64,000 nt of DNA, from NCBI GenBank assembly GCA_025201375.1, contig JAIWZP010000095.1, positions 1-64,000 of the forward strand. The letters are read 5' to 3'. The position numbers and the translations under genes are program-made. Source of the stretch: Gongronella butleri. Its lineage: Eukaryota > Mucoromycota > Mucoromycetes > Mucorales > Cunninghamellaceae. How positions within the stretch are numbered: position 1 is the first letter of the stretch; each line of letters begins with the position of its first letter. The notes under the pieces were generated by a model. The model did no database searches and was not told the origin of the DNA. It saw only the letters and a program-made list of their open reading frames with translations. This document shows positions 45,824 to 57,551 of this stretch, one piece after another.

Positions 45824-48655
45824 ATGTCAAAGACCGGTGTGCCTGCAGCTCAAATGTATACACGGCTGAGACGCATCGGCAAGGGAGCGTACGGGTCGGT
45901 CTATCAAGGGTAAAAATGCAAAAATAGCACAAAAACGAGTTTTGTGCCCCCACTGACGGCTTTTTTTTTTCGTAGAGTGAACAACCGGACGAAGCAGGTG
46001 GTGGCGATCAAGGTGCTCAATCTGGACACGGAGGAGGACGACGTTGCTGACATTCAGAAAGAGATTGCCATGCTGTCGCAGCTGACGCACGCAAAGTCGC
46101 AAAACATCACCCCTTACCACGGCAGCATCCTCAACAACACCAAGCTTTGGATTATTATGGACCTCGCCGCCGGCGGAAGCATTCGCACACTCGTATGCAC
46201 CCATTGAGCGGCATGGATGGCACCAAACTTACCTGTTTTTGTTATTTTTTTAGATGAAAGCGGGCAATCTCGACGAAAAGTACGCGTCGGTCGTCGTCCG
46301 GGAGATCCTCCAGGCACTCTCGTATCTTCACAAGAACATGATTATTCATCGCGACATCAAAGGTACGAAAAAAAAGAGGAAAAGCAGAAAAAATTCGCTA
46401 AACTGTGGTTTTTAGCGGCCAACATCCTGCTCACCTCGGAGGGCAATGTGCAATTGTGTGATTTCGGGGTTGCTGGTCAGACCACCATCTCGCATCTCAA
46501 GCGGCACACGTTTGTCGGCACACCGTAAGTTCCTTGAGGCAAGAAAACGCCATTCTTCGCTCCATGTGCTCATTCCCCACCTTTTTTTTTACAGGTATTG
46601 GATGGCGCCCGAGGTCATTCGAGAAGGCTCGTCCTACGACTACAAAGTAAGAAAAAAAAGAAAGTAAAAAAAGAAATGCGTCGCGTTTGCTCACTCAATT
46701 TTTAACTAGGCGGACATTTGGTCCCTGGGTATCACGGTGTACGAGATGGTGATGGGCAATCCTCCATTTGCACACGTCGATCCTATGCGCGCCGTCATCC
46801 TGATCCCAAAATCCAAGCCAGCCAAGCTCGATGCCGCCCAGTTTTCCGCCGCCATTCGTGAATTCGTCGATTTGTGCCTTTGTGAAGACCCCAAAGAGGT
46901 ATAGATTCAATGGCCGCGCAGCCGTGAAAAAAAAGGAACAGAACTTGACAAATTTTTTTTTTCGACAATAGCGCTGGTCGGCAGACGACTTGGCCAAGAC
47001 CAAATTCATCAAGAGTTCCGCTAAAATACCCAAATCCATCCTGCGCGATCTTATTACCAAATATGAGGTGTGGAAAACCACCAATGAAGCTGGCAAACGC
47101 AAGAGTGTCGCTTCCGACGACATTAGCGACATGTAAAACGCGAAAAACACGCGTCTGGACACGCGTTTATTCATTTTTTTCTGGTTGTTTTAGAGAATGC
47201 GACGAGGAAGATGCTGCCATGAACGACTTTGACAACTTGGACGACTGGGAATTCGACGTATAGTCAAGCTATTCAATGAATTGAGACGACAAAAACGCTC
47301 ATTATTTTTTTTTTTTGTGTTTTATAGACGGTCAGGTACAGTCGGACAAGCTTCGTTTCGGAACACCCGAGCGAGAGCGCGCCAGCGACATTAAATCGCA
47401 CACAACCACCGAATCATCAAGCGCAGGAAACAGCGCATCCGCTCATTCGACTTTTTGAAAAAGAAGACGACACGCCGACCGCGTCAATGCCTCTTTCGTC
47501 ATCATCACCGGCTGTTGTCGCCTCGGGTAGCTTACCAGTCACGTCCAACGCGTTTGCATCGCCTTTTATGGAGCCTGTGACAACGACGGCCGCGGCTAGC
47601 GCACCATCGGCCGTGTCGACTGCGCCAATCATCAATTATGAATCGACCATGGGCATCGATATGGAAGCACGCAGCGCGTCGACACCCGGCACGTCGTTTG
47701 CCAACGCGTCGCCGCCTCGAACACTCGTGTCGGGCCAGCCACAGACCAATTCAGCTGCTGCTGCACCACAACCCGCATGGCCATCCATGGTCACGTCTGT
47801 GTCCACATCGTCTTATTTGCGCCCAACACCGCCACCCACACTTGCTGCACCCGACGTGTCTGCCACACCACCGCCAAGCTCAAGCAAGCTCGTGCCTGGT
47901 GTGAGCCACACGCGGTCGCCAACTCAGTACACCGTCTCCAACAAGATGATCCCGCTCAATCTCGACGGTTCGGACCATCACAATCCAAACAGATCAGCAG
48001 AACCACAATACATGTCCCGTGCACGGTCCCTTTCCGAGCAAAAACAGTCATTGACACGGACCGCCAGTGAATCATCCGGCGACGGTGACGCGCCGATGCT
48101 GCCAGCCTCCTCCAATGGCACGTCAAATGACCCAGATCTACACAAAAACAAGTCTGTGACGTCGTCATCGCACCAGCACCTCGCGCGCCGCGTGCGCTCG
48201 GCCACCACACTTCGACACGCCGAAGAAGACCGTGTCCCGCTCAAGGCACTCGTCGCAAACAAGCAAAGACAGCATCAATATCGCCTGCAACCAATGACAA
48301 TGACATCGCGACCCTTGCACGTCGATCAAAGACAAAAGAAATTAGTCGACCATCGCCGCAGCATTAGCGCAGACAATGTTGAAAAATGCCAGGTGCGTTA
48401 AAAAAATAGAAAAAATAGAAAAAAAAAGAGGCATGATGCTTAATCTCTTTTTCCCCTCAATTCATGCAGGTGATGCTCCAGCATGAGCTAGAATCCCCAA
48501 ATGTCAGTCCTATGATCAATGATCCTGCATTAGCCATCGCTCCCTTGGTACTGGACGGTGTGCCGGCCATGCGAGATCAAATGGACATTGCGCTCGCCGA
48601 CCTCCAAGGCTGGCTTCTACGTCTCAATGATTCATTGAAACAACTGCAGTGCTAG
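45824..48655 (+). CDS. STE20-like germinal-center kinase (Kic1/Nak1/GCK-III group), 745 aa, 10 exons
   Basis: Exons 45824-45909, 45976-46192, 46254-46362, 46416-46524, 46595-46646, 46710-46898, 46972-47132, 47194-47257, 47328-48392 and 48470-48655. All catalytic elements are present: glycine loop GKGAYGSV (19-26), VAIK lysine K41, catalytic HRDIKAAN (D135), DFG (D153), activation segment [14 protein letters not shown], and an [12 protein letters not shown] helix. The [12 protein letters not shown] hinge region and DWEFDTV after the kinase are typical of GCK-III kinases. A Ser/Thr/Pro-rich tail of ~370 residues follows, ending in a predicted helical C-terminus. In yeasts these kinases act in the RAM/MOR network controlling polarity and cell separation; the same role here is inferred. 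Confidence 0.93.
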
Positions 48656-49297
48656 ATACTCCTTGATTTTGTTCTTTTTGGTATGATTCCCCTTCCCCTA
48701 GTAGTTTGATTCGTAAAGAAAACAGGACGAGAAAGCAATGCTTTTTTTTTTATATCTTTTTCCCTTTCCTGGGGCTCTTTTTATTATTTTCGTGATTTTT
48801 TTCACTCTTGGATCACTGCATTCTTTATGCCAGTCCTGCGGTTGCCTGCGGGTGCCAATTGAGCATGGGGCGTGTGTGTATGTGTGGGCGTGTGGGCGAG
48901 TGTGTGCGTGCATTTGAGCGTGAAAAAATGTCATCAGGCCAGGAGAGCGCATGGTTTGGTTTTAAATCTCGGTTCTCCTCCACCCTCGTCGCCTAGCCTC
49001 GTCGTCCGCCGTCATTGACATCTCTGCCATACCCCTCAGGCAGCCAAACAATCCCCGTCAGCATTGCTCATCCCATTCCGAGACAAAAAAGATGGCCGAT
49101 GCAGGGACCGGAAAAAGCTAAGTGGTTATCTTACCCCTGACTCGGCGGACATTGTGTCGGTTCAACCAAACTCAGGCCAAAAGATAGTTAATTCAGCAAG
49201 GTCACCCCTCTTTTTTTTCTTTTTTCTTTTACTCTTTTTTATTCTTTTTTTTCTCACATTTTCTTCTGCACACCTGTATTTCTACTCTTGATTTGAA
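48656..49297. other. Intergenic region between kinase and first permease
   Basis: 640 nt; includes a GT-rich stretch (GTGTGTGTATGTGTGGGCGTG-like) near 48870-48910 and a long T-rich leader before the permease ATG. No gene recognised. Confidence 0.5.
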
Positions 49298-50908
49298 ATG
49301 GAAAAAGAAAAGAGCACGTCAAATCCATTGGATAAGCTGCCTCCAATGGCTGTTGGTGGTAAATGATCCAGCAAAATATGATAAAGCAAATGAGGGGGGA
49401 CACACGGTCGAGCACCGCTCAATGCCTTGTTTTCTTTGATTTGTCTGTTAGACCAGAAGCTTGTGCGTCACATTGGCTTCTTCAGCGGCACGCTCATGAA
49501 TGGTAGAAATGTTCCAATGGCTAAAAGAAAGCAAAAAATCTCATCTTATTGTGACTTTAGTGGGTGAAATCATCGGTTCTGGCATTTTTACGACGCCGGC
49601 GCTGATATTACGCTATACTGGGTCAGGAGCCATGATGATAATGATGTGGGTTCTTGGAGCCATCACAAGCATGGTGGGCCTGGCGACATTTTTGGAATTC
49701 GGCACCATGGTAAGTCCTTTTTTTTTCTTTTTCTCAATTTTAATTCGAATTCGCATTCATACCATTGGGTTGCTACTTTTTTTTTTTTTTAGCTTCCAAG
49801 AAGTGGTAAAGTTGATTAAAAAGCATGGCGGGCGCAAAAAAAAAAAAGGTTGGCCAGGGAGCGTCAATGGCTTACTTTTTTTTTATGCTGCACGTTGGCT
49901 GCATGATGCTTCTCACTCCTTATTGCAGGTGCGGAAAAGACTTATTTGGCGTACATTTACCCTGAACCTAAGCAATTGGTCGCTTTTTTGTATTTGATTT
50001 TGGTGGCTGTTCTTGGCCGATGCGGCGCACTTGCTCAGGTAACGTAAAAATGAGAAAGAAAAAAAGACGGAGACGCGACATGAGGCGCAATGCCGCCGCG
50101 GGTGGCGCGTCGCAAAAAGGGACTGACCAAATCGGGATATGAACCCCCCTTTTTGGGTTTCAAATAATGCAGGCGTCCATTGTCTTTGGCGAAAACATCA
50201 TTTTTGCCATGAACAAGGGAGAAAAAGTCAACGAGTGGGGAGCCCGCGGGTTTGGAAGTAAGTGCATATGAGAAAAAGGGTGAACCAATGATCATTGATG
50301 AATTTTTTTCTCGCCATGTCTCGGACCGAACAGTCTTTTGCATCTCCTTTTGGGTCGTTGTCAACATGTTGTCCGCCAAAGTACACGCAAACAAAGAACG
50401 AGGGAGTGCAATTGGGTCCTAATCACATATTTATAATTCTAGTACGCCATGCGCTTCAACAATATTTTCACCATTCTCAAGATTGCGCTTTTGATTTTGC
50501 TAATTTGCGTGGGATTTGCAGGTATGGCTGGCCGTCTGCCGAATCAACCGGATTTGCGACGTAATTTCTCTTTTGAGGGCACGTCGTCGAACATTGGGTC
50601 GTATGCAAGCGGCATTTACTACATCATCTATTCATATGGCGGGTATTATAACCTGCAGCGCGTCACGGACGAATTGATCGATCCGCTGCGCAACCTGCCG
50701 CGCTGTGGCATAGCGTCCATCCTTTTTACGACGGTCGTCTACTTGCTCGCCAACGCAGCCTATCTCGCTGTGCTCTCCATCGACGCCATCACCAGTTCAA
50801 AGCTCACTGTCGCCGCCAGTCTTTTTAATACCGCGTTTGGGGGCATCTTTGGCTCGCGCGTCCTGCCCGTGCTTGTCGGACTCTCTTCTTTTGGCTTTGT
50901 CGGCGTAA

Positions 50909-50940
<32 letters not shown>

Positions 50941-51831
50941 AGCGAAAAAGAGGAATTTTGACCTAAGCATTTTTGTGTTTTTCTTTCTTTTTTTTTTTGT
51001 TTCCTTTTGTGCCAGGTCTCGGTGTACACGACGTCGCGCATTATTTTAGAATATGCAAGGGAAGGCATGTTGCCATTTGATCGCTATTTTAGTCAGGTGC
51101 AGCCGCGGCTCCAGACGCCGCTGCGGTCTTTGCTTCTGATTTACGGTCTGACCATCGTTTTTATGCTCGCACCACCGCCGGGCACCGCGTACGAATTTAT
51201 TCTCACCTTTTGTGAATATGGCGGCTATATTTTTGGTAATGAGCCATTGTTAAATCCACAAATTACAAGTGAAAAGATGGAATCCCTCTCATTTTTGCTC
51301 ATTTAGTGTCCCTTTGTGCGATTGGATTGCTCATTTTGCGCTTCCGCGAGCCGGATGTCGAGCGGCCCATCAAGGCACCGATTCCTGCGGTGCTTCTATT
51401 CATCGCCATTTGCATTTACGCGCTGGTGTTTGTGTTTATTCCGCCCACGGGCAATCAAAAGCCAGCCTATCCTTACTATGGTAATTCCAAGGGGGGGAAA
51501 GACACGTCGCGTGACGAATTGGACACCCTCTGAATCTTGATTTTTCTTTTTTTTCTTCTTTTGCAGTGCCTTATGTATGCTTCATTGGCTTTAGCATTCT
51601 TTGCACTGGTCTGTGGGTAAGCTCAATGCTGATTCATTCATTTCCACATCTCACACACGCATATTATAGTACATTAAAATGGTCAAGTACAATGCATTGG
51701 AGACGTCCTACAACAATGAAATCAGGGCGCTCGGTTGCAGCGATGTGTTTGCCGACGTGCACACTAAAGATACAATTGAGACGCCCCAAAAGGCTGACAG
51801 TGTACTGGAGGACCCTACCAAGACGGGATGA
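49298..51831 (+). CDS. LAT/Mup1-like amino acid permease (APC superfamily), copy 1, 527 aa, 12 exons
   Basis: Exons 49298-49358, 49452-49502, 49561-49709, 49793-49805 (13-nt microexon), 49929-50038, 50173-50257, 50334-50380, 50443-50904, 51016-51235, 51307-51480, 51567-51616 and 51670-51831. TM1 carries the APC substrate motif GEIIGSGIFTTP; the LPRSGAEK stretch after TM3, RVTDELIDPLRNLPR in the loop before TM8 and TSRIILEYAREGMLP are typical of the LAT/SLC7 and fungal Mup1 methionine permease group. About 12 membrane helices. Plasma-membrane uptake of neutral amino acids or methionine is inferred. A tandem paralogue with identical exon count and length lies 0.4 kb downstream. Confidence 0.9.
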
Positions 51832-52269
51832 CAACGATTTTTATTGATCTTCATCGCATGCCCGGGTAGGCATACTAATTAAATCAGATTTCTCATCTAT
51901 TTTTACCCCTCTTTTTACCCCTCAATAAGCTAAATCGAGCCTCCTCATCCCGCCCTCTCCCGGTTGCTACCCCTGTCGATCATCACTGCAAAAATGATGC
52001 ATGATACAGTTGCGGCGTTTTGCATGAAGAAAAAAAAAGCGACAATTGTACCTCGCCGACTCCTCATTTCGCGTTGCCCCTAGCTGTCACTCTCTACGTG
52101 TCCTGCTCTCGTCGTGAGGCTCGAGCCAATGATGCCAAGAGACATGAGAGAGTATGCACCCTTTTTTTTTATTTTCTGCATTTGTTTTTACAAAACATTG
52201 CCAGAATCGATCGGTCGATCACTTTTTTTCATATCTTTTGCTTTTCTTTTCAATTTTTTTTCCACTGTC
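51832..52269. other. Spacer between the tandem permeases
   Basis: 440 nt with T-rich leader (52160-52262) before the second permease start. No other feature recognised. Confidence 0.5.
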
Positions 52270-54590
52270 ATGGACGAGCGCAAGCCAGAAAACCTCCATG
52301 ATGACCGGTCAGCGCCAATGGCTGTCGGAGGTAATTTTTTTTAATAACATTGATTTCTTTTTTTTTCGCTTACCATGTTGTCAGATCAAAGGCTAGAGCG
52401 TCACATTGGATTTTTCGGCGGCACGCTGCTCAATAGTAAGACTGAAATGAATGAATGACGCGCCATTGACCTCGTAAATCTAGTCGGCGAGATGGTAGGC
52501 GGTGGCATTTTCACGTCACCGGCGTATATTTTGAAATTTTCAGGCTCGGGCGGCTGCATGCTGCTTGTATGGGTTCTTGGCGCACTTTTTAGCATGATTG
52601 GCCTCACCACATTTTTGGAATTGGGCACAATGGTAGCAACCCCCCCCCAATGTGCTCTTTTCATGTCTGATTCGTCTTTTTTTTTTTTTTACACACCCCA
52701 GCTTCCTCGCAGTGGTAATAGCGGGATCAAATGAGGGAAAGGCATGAATGTTTTTGCTTGGGGCTAATCATTTCATCTCCGTGCATGCATAATTCAGGGG
52801 GCGAGAAAGTATACCTGGGCTACGCGTTTCCTGAGCCGAAACAGCTTGTGTCCTTTCTCTACATGGCGACCTTTGGCATTTTATCCAACGGTGGTGCCAT
52901 TGGGTCAGGTGGGTGCCATTGGCATTGCAAGACAAAAAAAGTGCGCGTGTGCCATTGTTGGGGGCTGACGGATTATAAAATCGCATCTTTAGGAGCCATT
53001 GCGTTTGGACAAAACATGATTTATGCCGTCAATCGTGACGTACAGGTGGACGACTGGCAGGCTCGTGGTGTCGGAGGTAGGTCAATCGCATCCAATTTGC
53101 AATTTTTCTTACTTTTCTTTTTTTCTAGTTGCTGCCATTGTGTTTTGGGTGATTATTTGCAGCTTTTCTTCCAAGGTAGAGCGAGCCAGTGCGATGGTCG
53201 GCCAATTTTGTCTGCGCGACATGCTCAAATGTTTTGTTTGTAGATTGCGATGCGCTGCAGCAATGTTTTTGTCATTTTGACGGTGCTCCTGTTGTTTTTT
53301 TTGGTGGGTGTCGGTTTTGCAGGGCTAGTCGGGCAATTGCCGGACCGACCAGATTTGCGTACCAATTTCTCGTTTGACCACACATCGCCGAGTCTCGGGT
53401 CACTCGCGAGTGGCATGTATTTTGTGATTTATTCATACACAGGATATTTCAATCTACAGCGCGTGACGGACGAGCTTGTGGATCCAATCAAGAATTTGCC
53501 GCGGTGCGGCATCGCGTCCATTGCCCTGACGGGAGTCCTTTACGTCCTTGCCAATGTCGCCTACCTGTCCGTTCTCTCAACCAACGAGATCTCGGGCTCA
53601 AATGTCACGGTCGCCTCGGCGCTGTTTGACAAGGCATTTGGTGGCAATGTCTTTGGAGCACACATTCTGCCCGCACTCATCGCGTTCTCGTCCTTTGGCT
53701 TTGTCGGCGCAAGTACAAGAAAAAAGGAAATTGATGCGATCTGACGCGCCTTTTTTCATTTTTTTCCCCAGGTGGTTACCTATAGCGCGTCGCGCACGAT
53801 TCTTGAATACGCGCGCGAGGGCATGTTGCCATTTGATGGATTCTTCAGCCACGTCAATTCAAAGCTCAACACGCCGGTGCGCGCGTTGTTTTTCGTCGGC
53901 GCCGTGTCAGTCGTCTTTGTGCTTGCACCACCGCCCGGTGCGGCGTACGAATTCACGCTGTCGTTCATCAATTATGGCGATTACATCTTCAGTAAGCATG
54001 TTGCCGTGCTCAATGAATCCTGGCTCACAATCGCCCTTTTTTTTTTTATTCTCAATGACCAGTTGGCTTATGTGGTGTTGCAGTGCTCGTGCTCCGACGC
54101 ACCGCGCCCGACCTCCATCGCCCCATTCGCGCCCCAATATCACTGGTTACACTCTTTGTGGCCATTTGCGCGTTCCTGACAGTGGTCGTTTTTATTCCAC
54201 CCACGGGAGATATCACACCTTACCCTTATTTTGGTATGTTTGCCATCAAACGTGGGCAATTGCGCGTCTGTGGGCATGCTTCTAATTTGTTCACGGTTCT
54301 TTTTTCTCCAAAGTTCCTTATGTGTGCTGGATTGGCATTGTTGTTTTATGTGTTGGGCTATGGGTAAATGAAAAAACGTGCAAAAACAAGTAAAAATGTG
54401 AAATTCATGATTTGTACCGCAATTGTAGTACGTCAAAGTGGTTAAATACAGGGCGCTCGAGACATCGTACAATCAAGAAATTCGAAGCATTGGCAACAAC
54501 TCAAACGAAACCTTCGAAAACACCTTTAAGCAGGTGTCTCCTGCGTCTTCTTCATCTCAAGTTTTGAAATCCAAGAAGTTGTGGGCCTGA
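52270..54590 (+). CDS. LAT/Mup1-like amino acid permease (APC superfamily), copy 2, 527 aa, 12 exons
   Basis: Exons 52270-52330, 52385-52435, 52484-52632, 52702-52714 (13 nt), 52798-52908, 52993-53076, 53129-53175, 53244-53708, 53772-53991, 54063-54233, 54314-54363 and 54429-54590. Every intron sits at the same site and phase as in copy 1. TM1 motif GEMVGGGIFTSP, LPRSGGEKVYLGY, RVTDELVDPIKNLPR and SASRTILEYAREGMLP are all present. The intron 53709-53771 is best read as GC-AG: cutting before GCAAGT leaves GFVG in phase 0 exactly as in copy 1, while any GT site breaks the frame. The first helix differs enough (GGG for GSG) that substrate preference may have diverged. Confidence 0.9.
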
Positions 54591-55016
54591 TCTTGCAATT
54601 AAAGTGACAACGCTTTACAGGAATTCATTCCAATGCTTATGGGCCTTAAATGCAGAATACGCAAATTTGTCATTTTTTATATTTTACCCTGCTTTAGATC
54701 CCAATGCCGGTATCATCATTTGCACTCAATAACATGAACGCTCTCATCATATTCCATTAAAATAAATTTACATTGGTCCCTCCAAAAAAAAAACTATTTT
54801 TTAAAATTAATCAGCTTTTTTATTGTATTTTTTTATTTTTTTATTTTTTGCATAAGCTTTTTTGCATGCCGATAAATGGTCACAGATTTTTTTTAAGTCT
54901 ATGTGGGAAAGCTCTGAAGCAATTTATTTTATATGTGGCTAAAAGATGGGTATAAAATTGCAAAAACATGATGGATGAGGGCGAAAGGTGACACGATGAT
55001 GATGATCCGAGAGCAT
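54591..55016. other. AT-rich 3' intergenic region
   Basis: Separates convergent permease copy 2 and METTL23-like gene. A, T and ATTTTTTTATTTTTTT runs near 54780-54850; an AATAAA-like AAAATAAAT at 54759-54767 may be a permease polyadenylation signal. Confidence 0.4.
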
Positions 55017-56113
55017 TCAATTGTTTTTTGCAGAGATCTCGAGCAAAAACACGCTGGACAGGCTGCCCGAATGGACGGTGACGCGCGGTGGGAGTGTATT
55101 TTCATCATCTTGGTCGCTGTCGTCCGTGTATTCGTCCGTGAATCGCTCCTCGTCGAACCACGCATCGTCTTTGGGTAACACTCTGCACTGCAGCGACCAC
55201 TTGTCAAGCAGGAATTGAATGCTGCGTTTCGCACTGCGCTCTTGATATGCTGTAATGAAGCGGCAATCGGCATTGTGTCGATGGATCAAGTAGCTGACCG
55301 TCACCAGCAGCTTTTCAAAATCTGAATGAGAGAGTGAGAGAAAAAAAAAAAAAAAAAGAGGAGAATAAAGGTGAGCGCGAGACATTTACAAAGCGTTGCC
55401 CATGCTAAAATCCAAAGACGTACCTGCTGGATCGTAAAACGTGTCGCTGCCGAGGATCACGTCAATAGGCGCGCCCCATTCGCGCCGCACGTCGTCGACG
55501 AGCGTCTTTACGGCCGTCAGGTCGCCCCAGGGCAGCGCACGTAACCATTGACGCTTGTCGGCCGCCGGGGCAGTGGAAAACGCGATTTTGTTCAATCTAA
55601 AGCAATCTTTCATGACAGACACGGCCGAATTGAGATCCGTCGTGATCACGCGCGGCGCATCCACGCCTTCCAGCTTTGCTAGCACGAGCGACGTCAAACT
55701 CGTACCGGCGCCCACCTGTCGAGTCGCAAAAAGCGCGAAATGAGCTGACACGCGCCCGATCCACTAATTTTTTTTTTTTTTTTTTTTTTACCTCTAGAGC
55801 CGTCTTTCCCTTGAATTGCTCGCGATGGTGCCAAACGTAGCTGCTGAGCACCAACGACGAAGGCCAGACGTAATTGGCGTACGCGGCGTCCATAACCTGG
55901 GTGCGAGAAAAGCGATTTTGAGCAACGCAAATAGAGATCAAGACGTTCATGTACCTGGTTGATCAAGATAGTTGTCTTGTCCGTGCCTTGCTGTCCAACA
56001 AAGTCAACATGGCAAACTCTAGTGAAACCATGCCGTCAAAAATGACAAGAAAAAGTCAGAATTTACAATTACTGTATGTCGCGTTTCTCTTACCTCTTGA
56101 CTGGCTCCTGCAT
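55017..56113 (-). CDS. METTL23-like family 16 methyltransferase, 261 aa, 5 exons
   Basis: Exons in transcription order: 56113-56094, 56018-55955, 55896-55792, 55715-55424 and 55321-55017. The first 20-nt exon (MQEPVK) is needed to keep the frame. YANYVWPSSLVLSSYVW before the fold, the SAM-binding VGAGTSL (residues 64-70), ITTDLN, a WG-containing segment (LPWGDL) and DVILGSDTFYDPADFEKLL match the Methyltransf_16 family, nearest in wording to METTL23. METTL23 is an arginine methyltransferase acting on histone H3 in mammals; other family members methylate lysines, so the substrate here is open. The C-terminus has a ~20-residue acidic insert (DEYTDDSDQDDEN). Confidence 0.82.
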
Positions 56114-56399
56114 GCGAATGAAAGGAAAAAAAAAAGAGCGGCAGGAATGAAAACGAAACGCAATGAGCCGACGACGGCCTTTTGATTTTTTTTCGCGCTG
56201 CTCCGCCCTTTTCCCCTTTTTTATCGTTCGCCTCGCACGCACGCATGCATTTTTTTTTTTTGATGGGGCGCTTGAAGGAACACAGCAGCATCATCCTGAG
56301 CACTGGTTATGATATTCAGATACATTTAAGAACTCAACGATGGATTTTTTTTTTACTGTCTCTGATGGTGCAAATTCAATCTGAACGACAAGAATAAAG

Positions 56400-56900
56400 G
56401 TTGGGTCATTGCTTGCCAGCTTGCCCGATGCATGAATTTTGTACTGTACCAAGCAAGATTGTACGCTTGTGAAAGGCGTTCAAACATTATTATGTTCATG
56501 TATGATACTGTATCATACAGTACAAAAATTTCAACCTCGATGTTCTCGACAACGAATTGGACAACACACGGCGGTGTCAAAAGCACCTGTTACAGTATGA
56601 TACTGTAGGTATGACATCATAAATCTCTATCGAGTGAGATTACTGTATGATACTGTAGTTTCATCGATACTATAGATGGCTAAACGCCTACGTATCATAA
56701 ACCTCGCAGAGAAAATCCACTTTTTCAGCAATATCTATAATAGCAATTTGCTCGACAACAGTCTAGTCGATACCCAAATTTCATTGCAGTTTTGCTAACA
56801 AACAGGGGAGCAAAGCACCTAATGGGATGACTTGCAACGCGCCAGCTTGGATTTTAACTTTTTGCATTGGCCATTTCACCAGCCTGCACCCACCACTCAG
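56400..56900 (+). repeat. Dispersed repeat, copy 2 (copy 1 at 24.54-24.90 kb), interrupted by palindromes
   Basis: Shares long blocks with 24540-24900 in the same orientation. Relative to that copy it holds extra TACAGTATGATACTGTA (56591-56607), TACTGTATGATACTGTA (56641-56657) and GTATGATACTGTATCATAC (about 56500-56518) blocks, plus a ~25-nt extra segment near 56838-56865. Confidence 0.8.
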
Positions 56901-56990
56901 CACACTAAAATATACCAAATAAAAAAATACGTACAGTAAAAAAATACAGTAGGAGCATGTCCAACGGCCAGGGGCCATTGCCATCCTAAT

Positions 56991-57040
56991 GACGACTGGT
57001 TATACGACTGGTATGGCGACTGGTATTATACCACTGGTTT
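56991..57040 (+). repeat. ~12-bp tandem motif (ACGACTGGTATx), four copies
   Basis: GACGACTGGTTAT, ACGACTGGTATG, GCGACTGGTATT and ACCACTGGTTT follow one another; a further CACCACTGGTTTT is at ~57068-57080. Confidence 0.7.
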
Positions 57041-57507
57041 AATTTATCGTTTATGATTCCCTGCATTATCACCACTGGTTTTATCTGGGTAATTTCATCC
57101 AGAAAGATAATGTTAGGTTAATTAAGCAAGAAAATATATATATTACATGGATGATTTTAAAAAGACTGGGAAATACAACTGATGAGCAACTGGTACTGCA
57201 GGTGGTTCATATTCACGATTGCCTTGAATGTGCTCCGTAGTATTGTACAGTAAAAAATTCCATGCAATCCACACACTGAATTTGGAAGTGTCAAATCTTA
57301 AATTTTTGCAAAAAAATCTTGTCCAAAGTAAGCACTTTTCGCAGTCGATCGCCGTTCATGCGTCAATCTTTGGGCATTTTTCTAAAAGTTGGGGCAATCT
57401 GCCATTTTGTCAGCCAATAGCAAATCGTCGGGGTTACCTGTTTGGGATGCATTGATCACTCGGAGTTCGAAATTTCCCAAATTTGGCATTTTCTGAGATT
57501 GAAAAGT

Positions 57508-57551
57508 GTGACCCCTGAGTGATCTCTGAGTGACCCCTGAGTGACCCCTGA
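57508..57551 (+). repeat. 11-bp tandem repeat GTGACCCCTGA, four copies
   Basis: Copies 1, 3 and 4 are identical; copy 2 is GTGATCTCTGA. No coding context. Confidence 0.92.

Noticed and set aside
54083..54240. Alternative acceptor (GTTGCAG at ~54082) for permease copy 2
   Set aside because: It would give MLVLRR and drop seven residues; the acceptor at 54062 restores IGLCGVAVLVLRR, which aligns with copy 1 without a gap.
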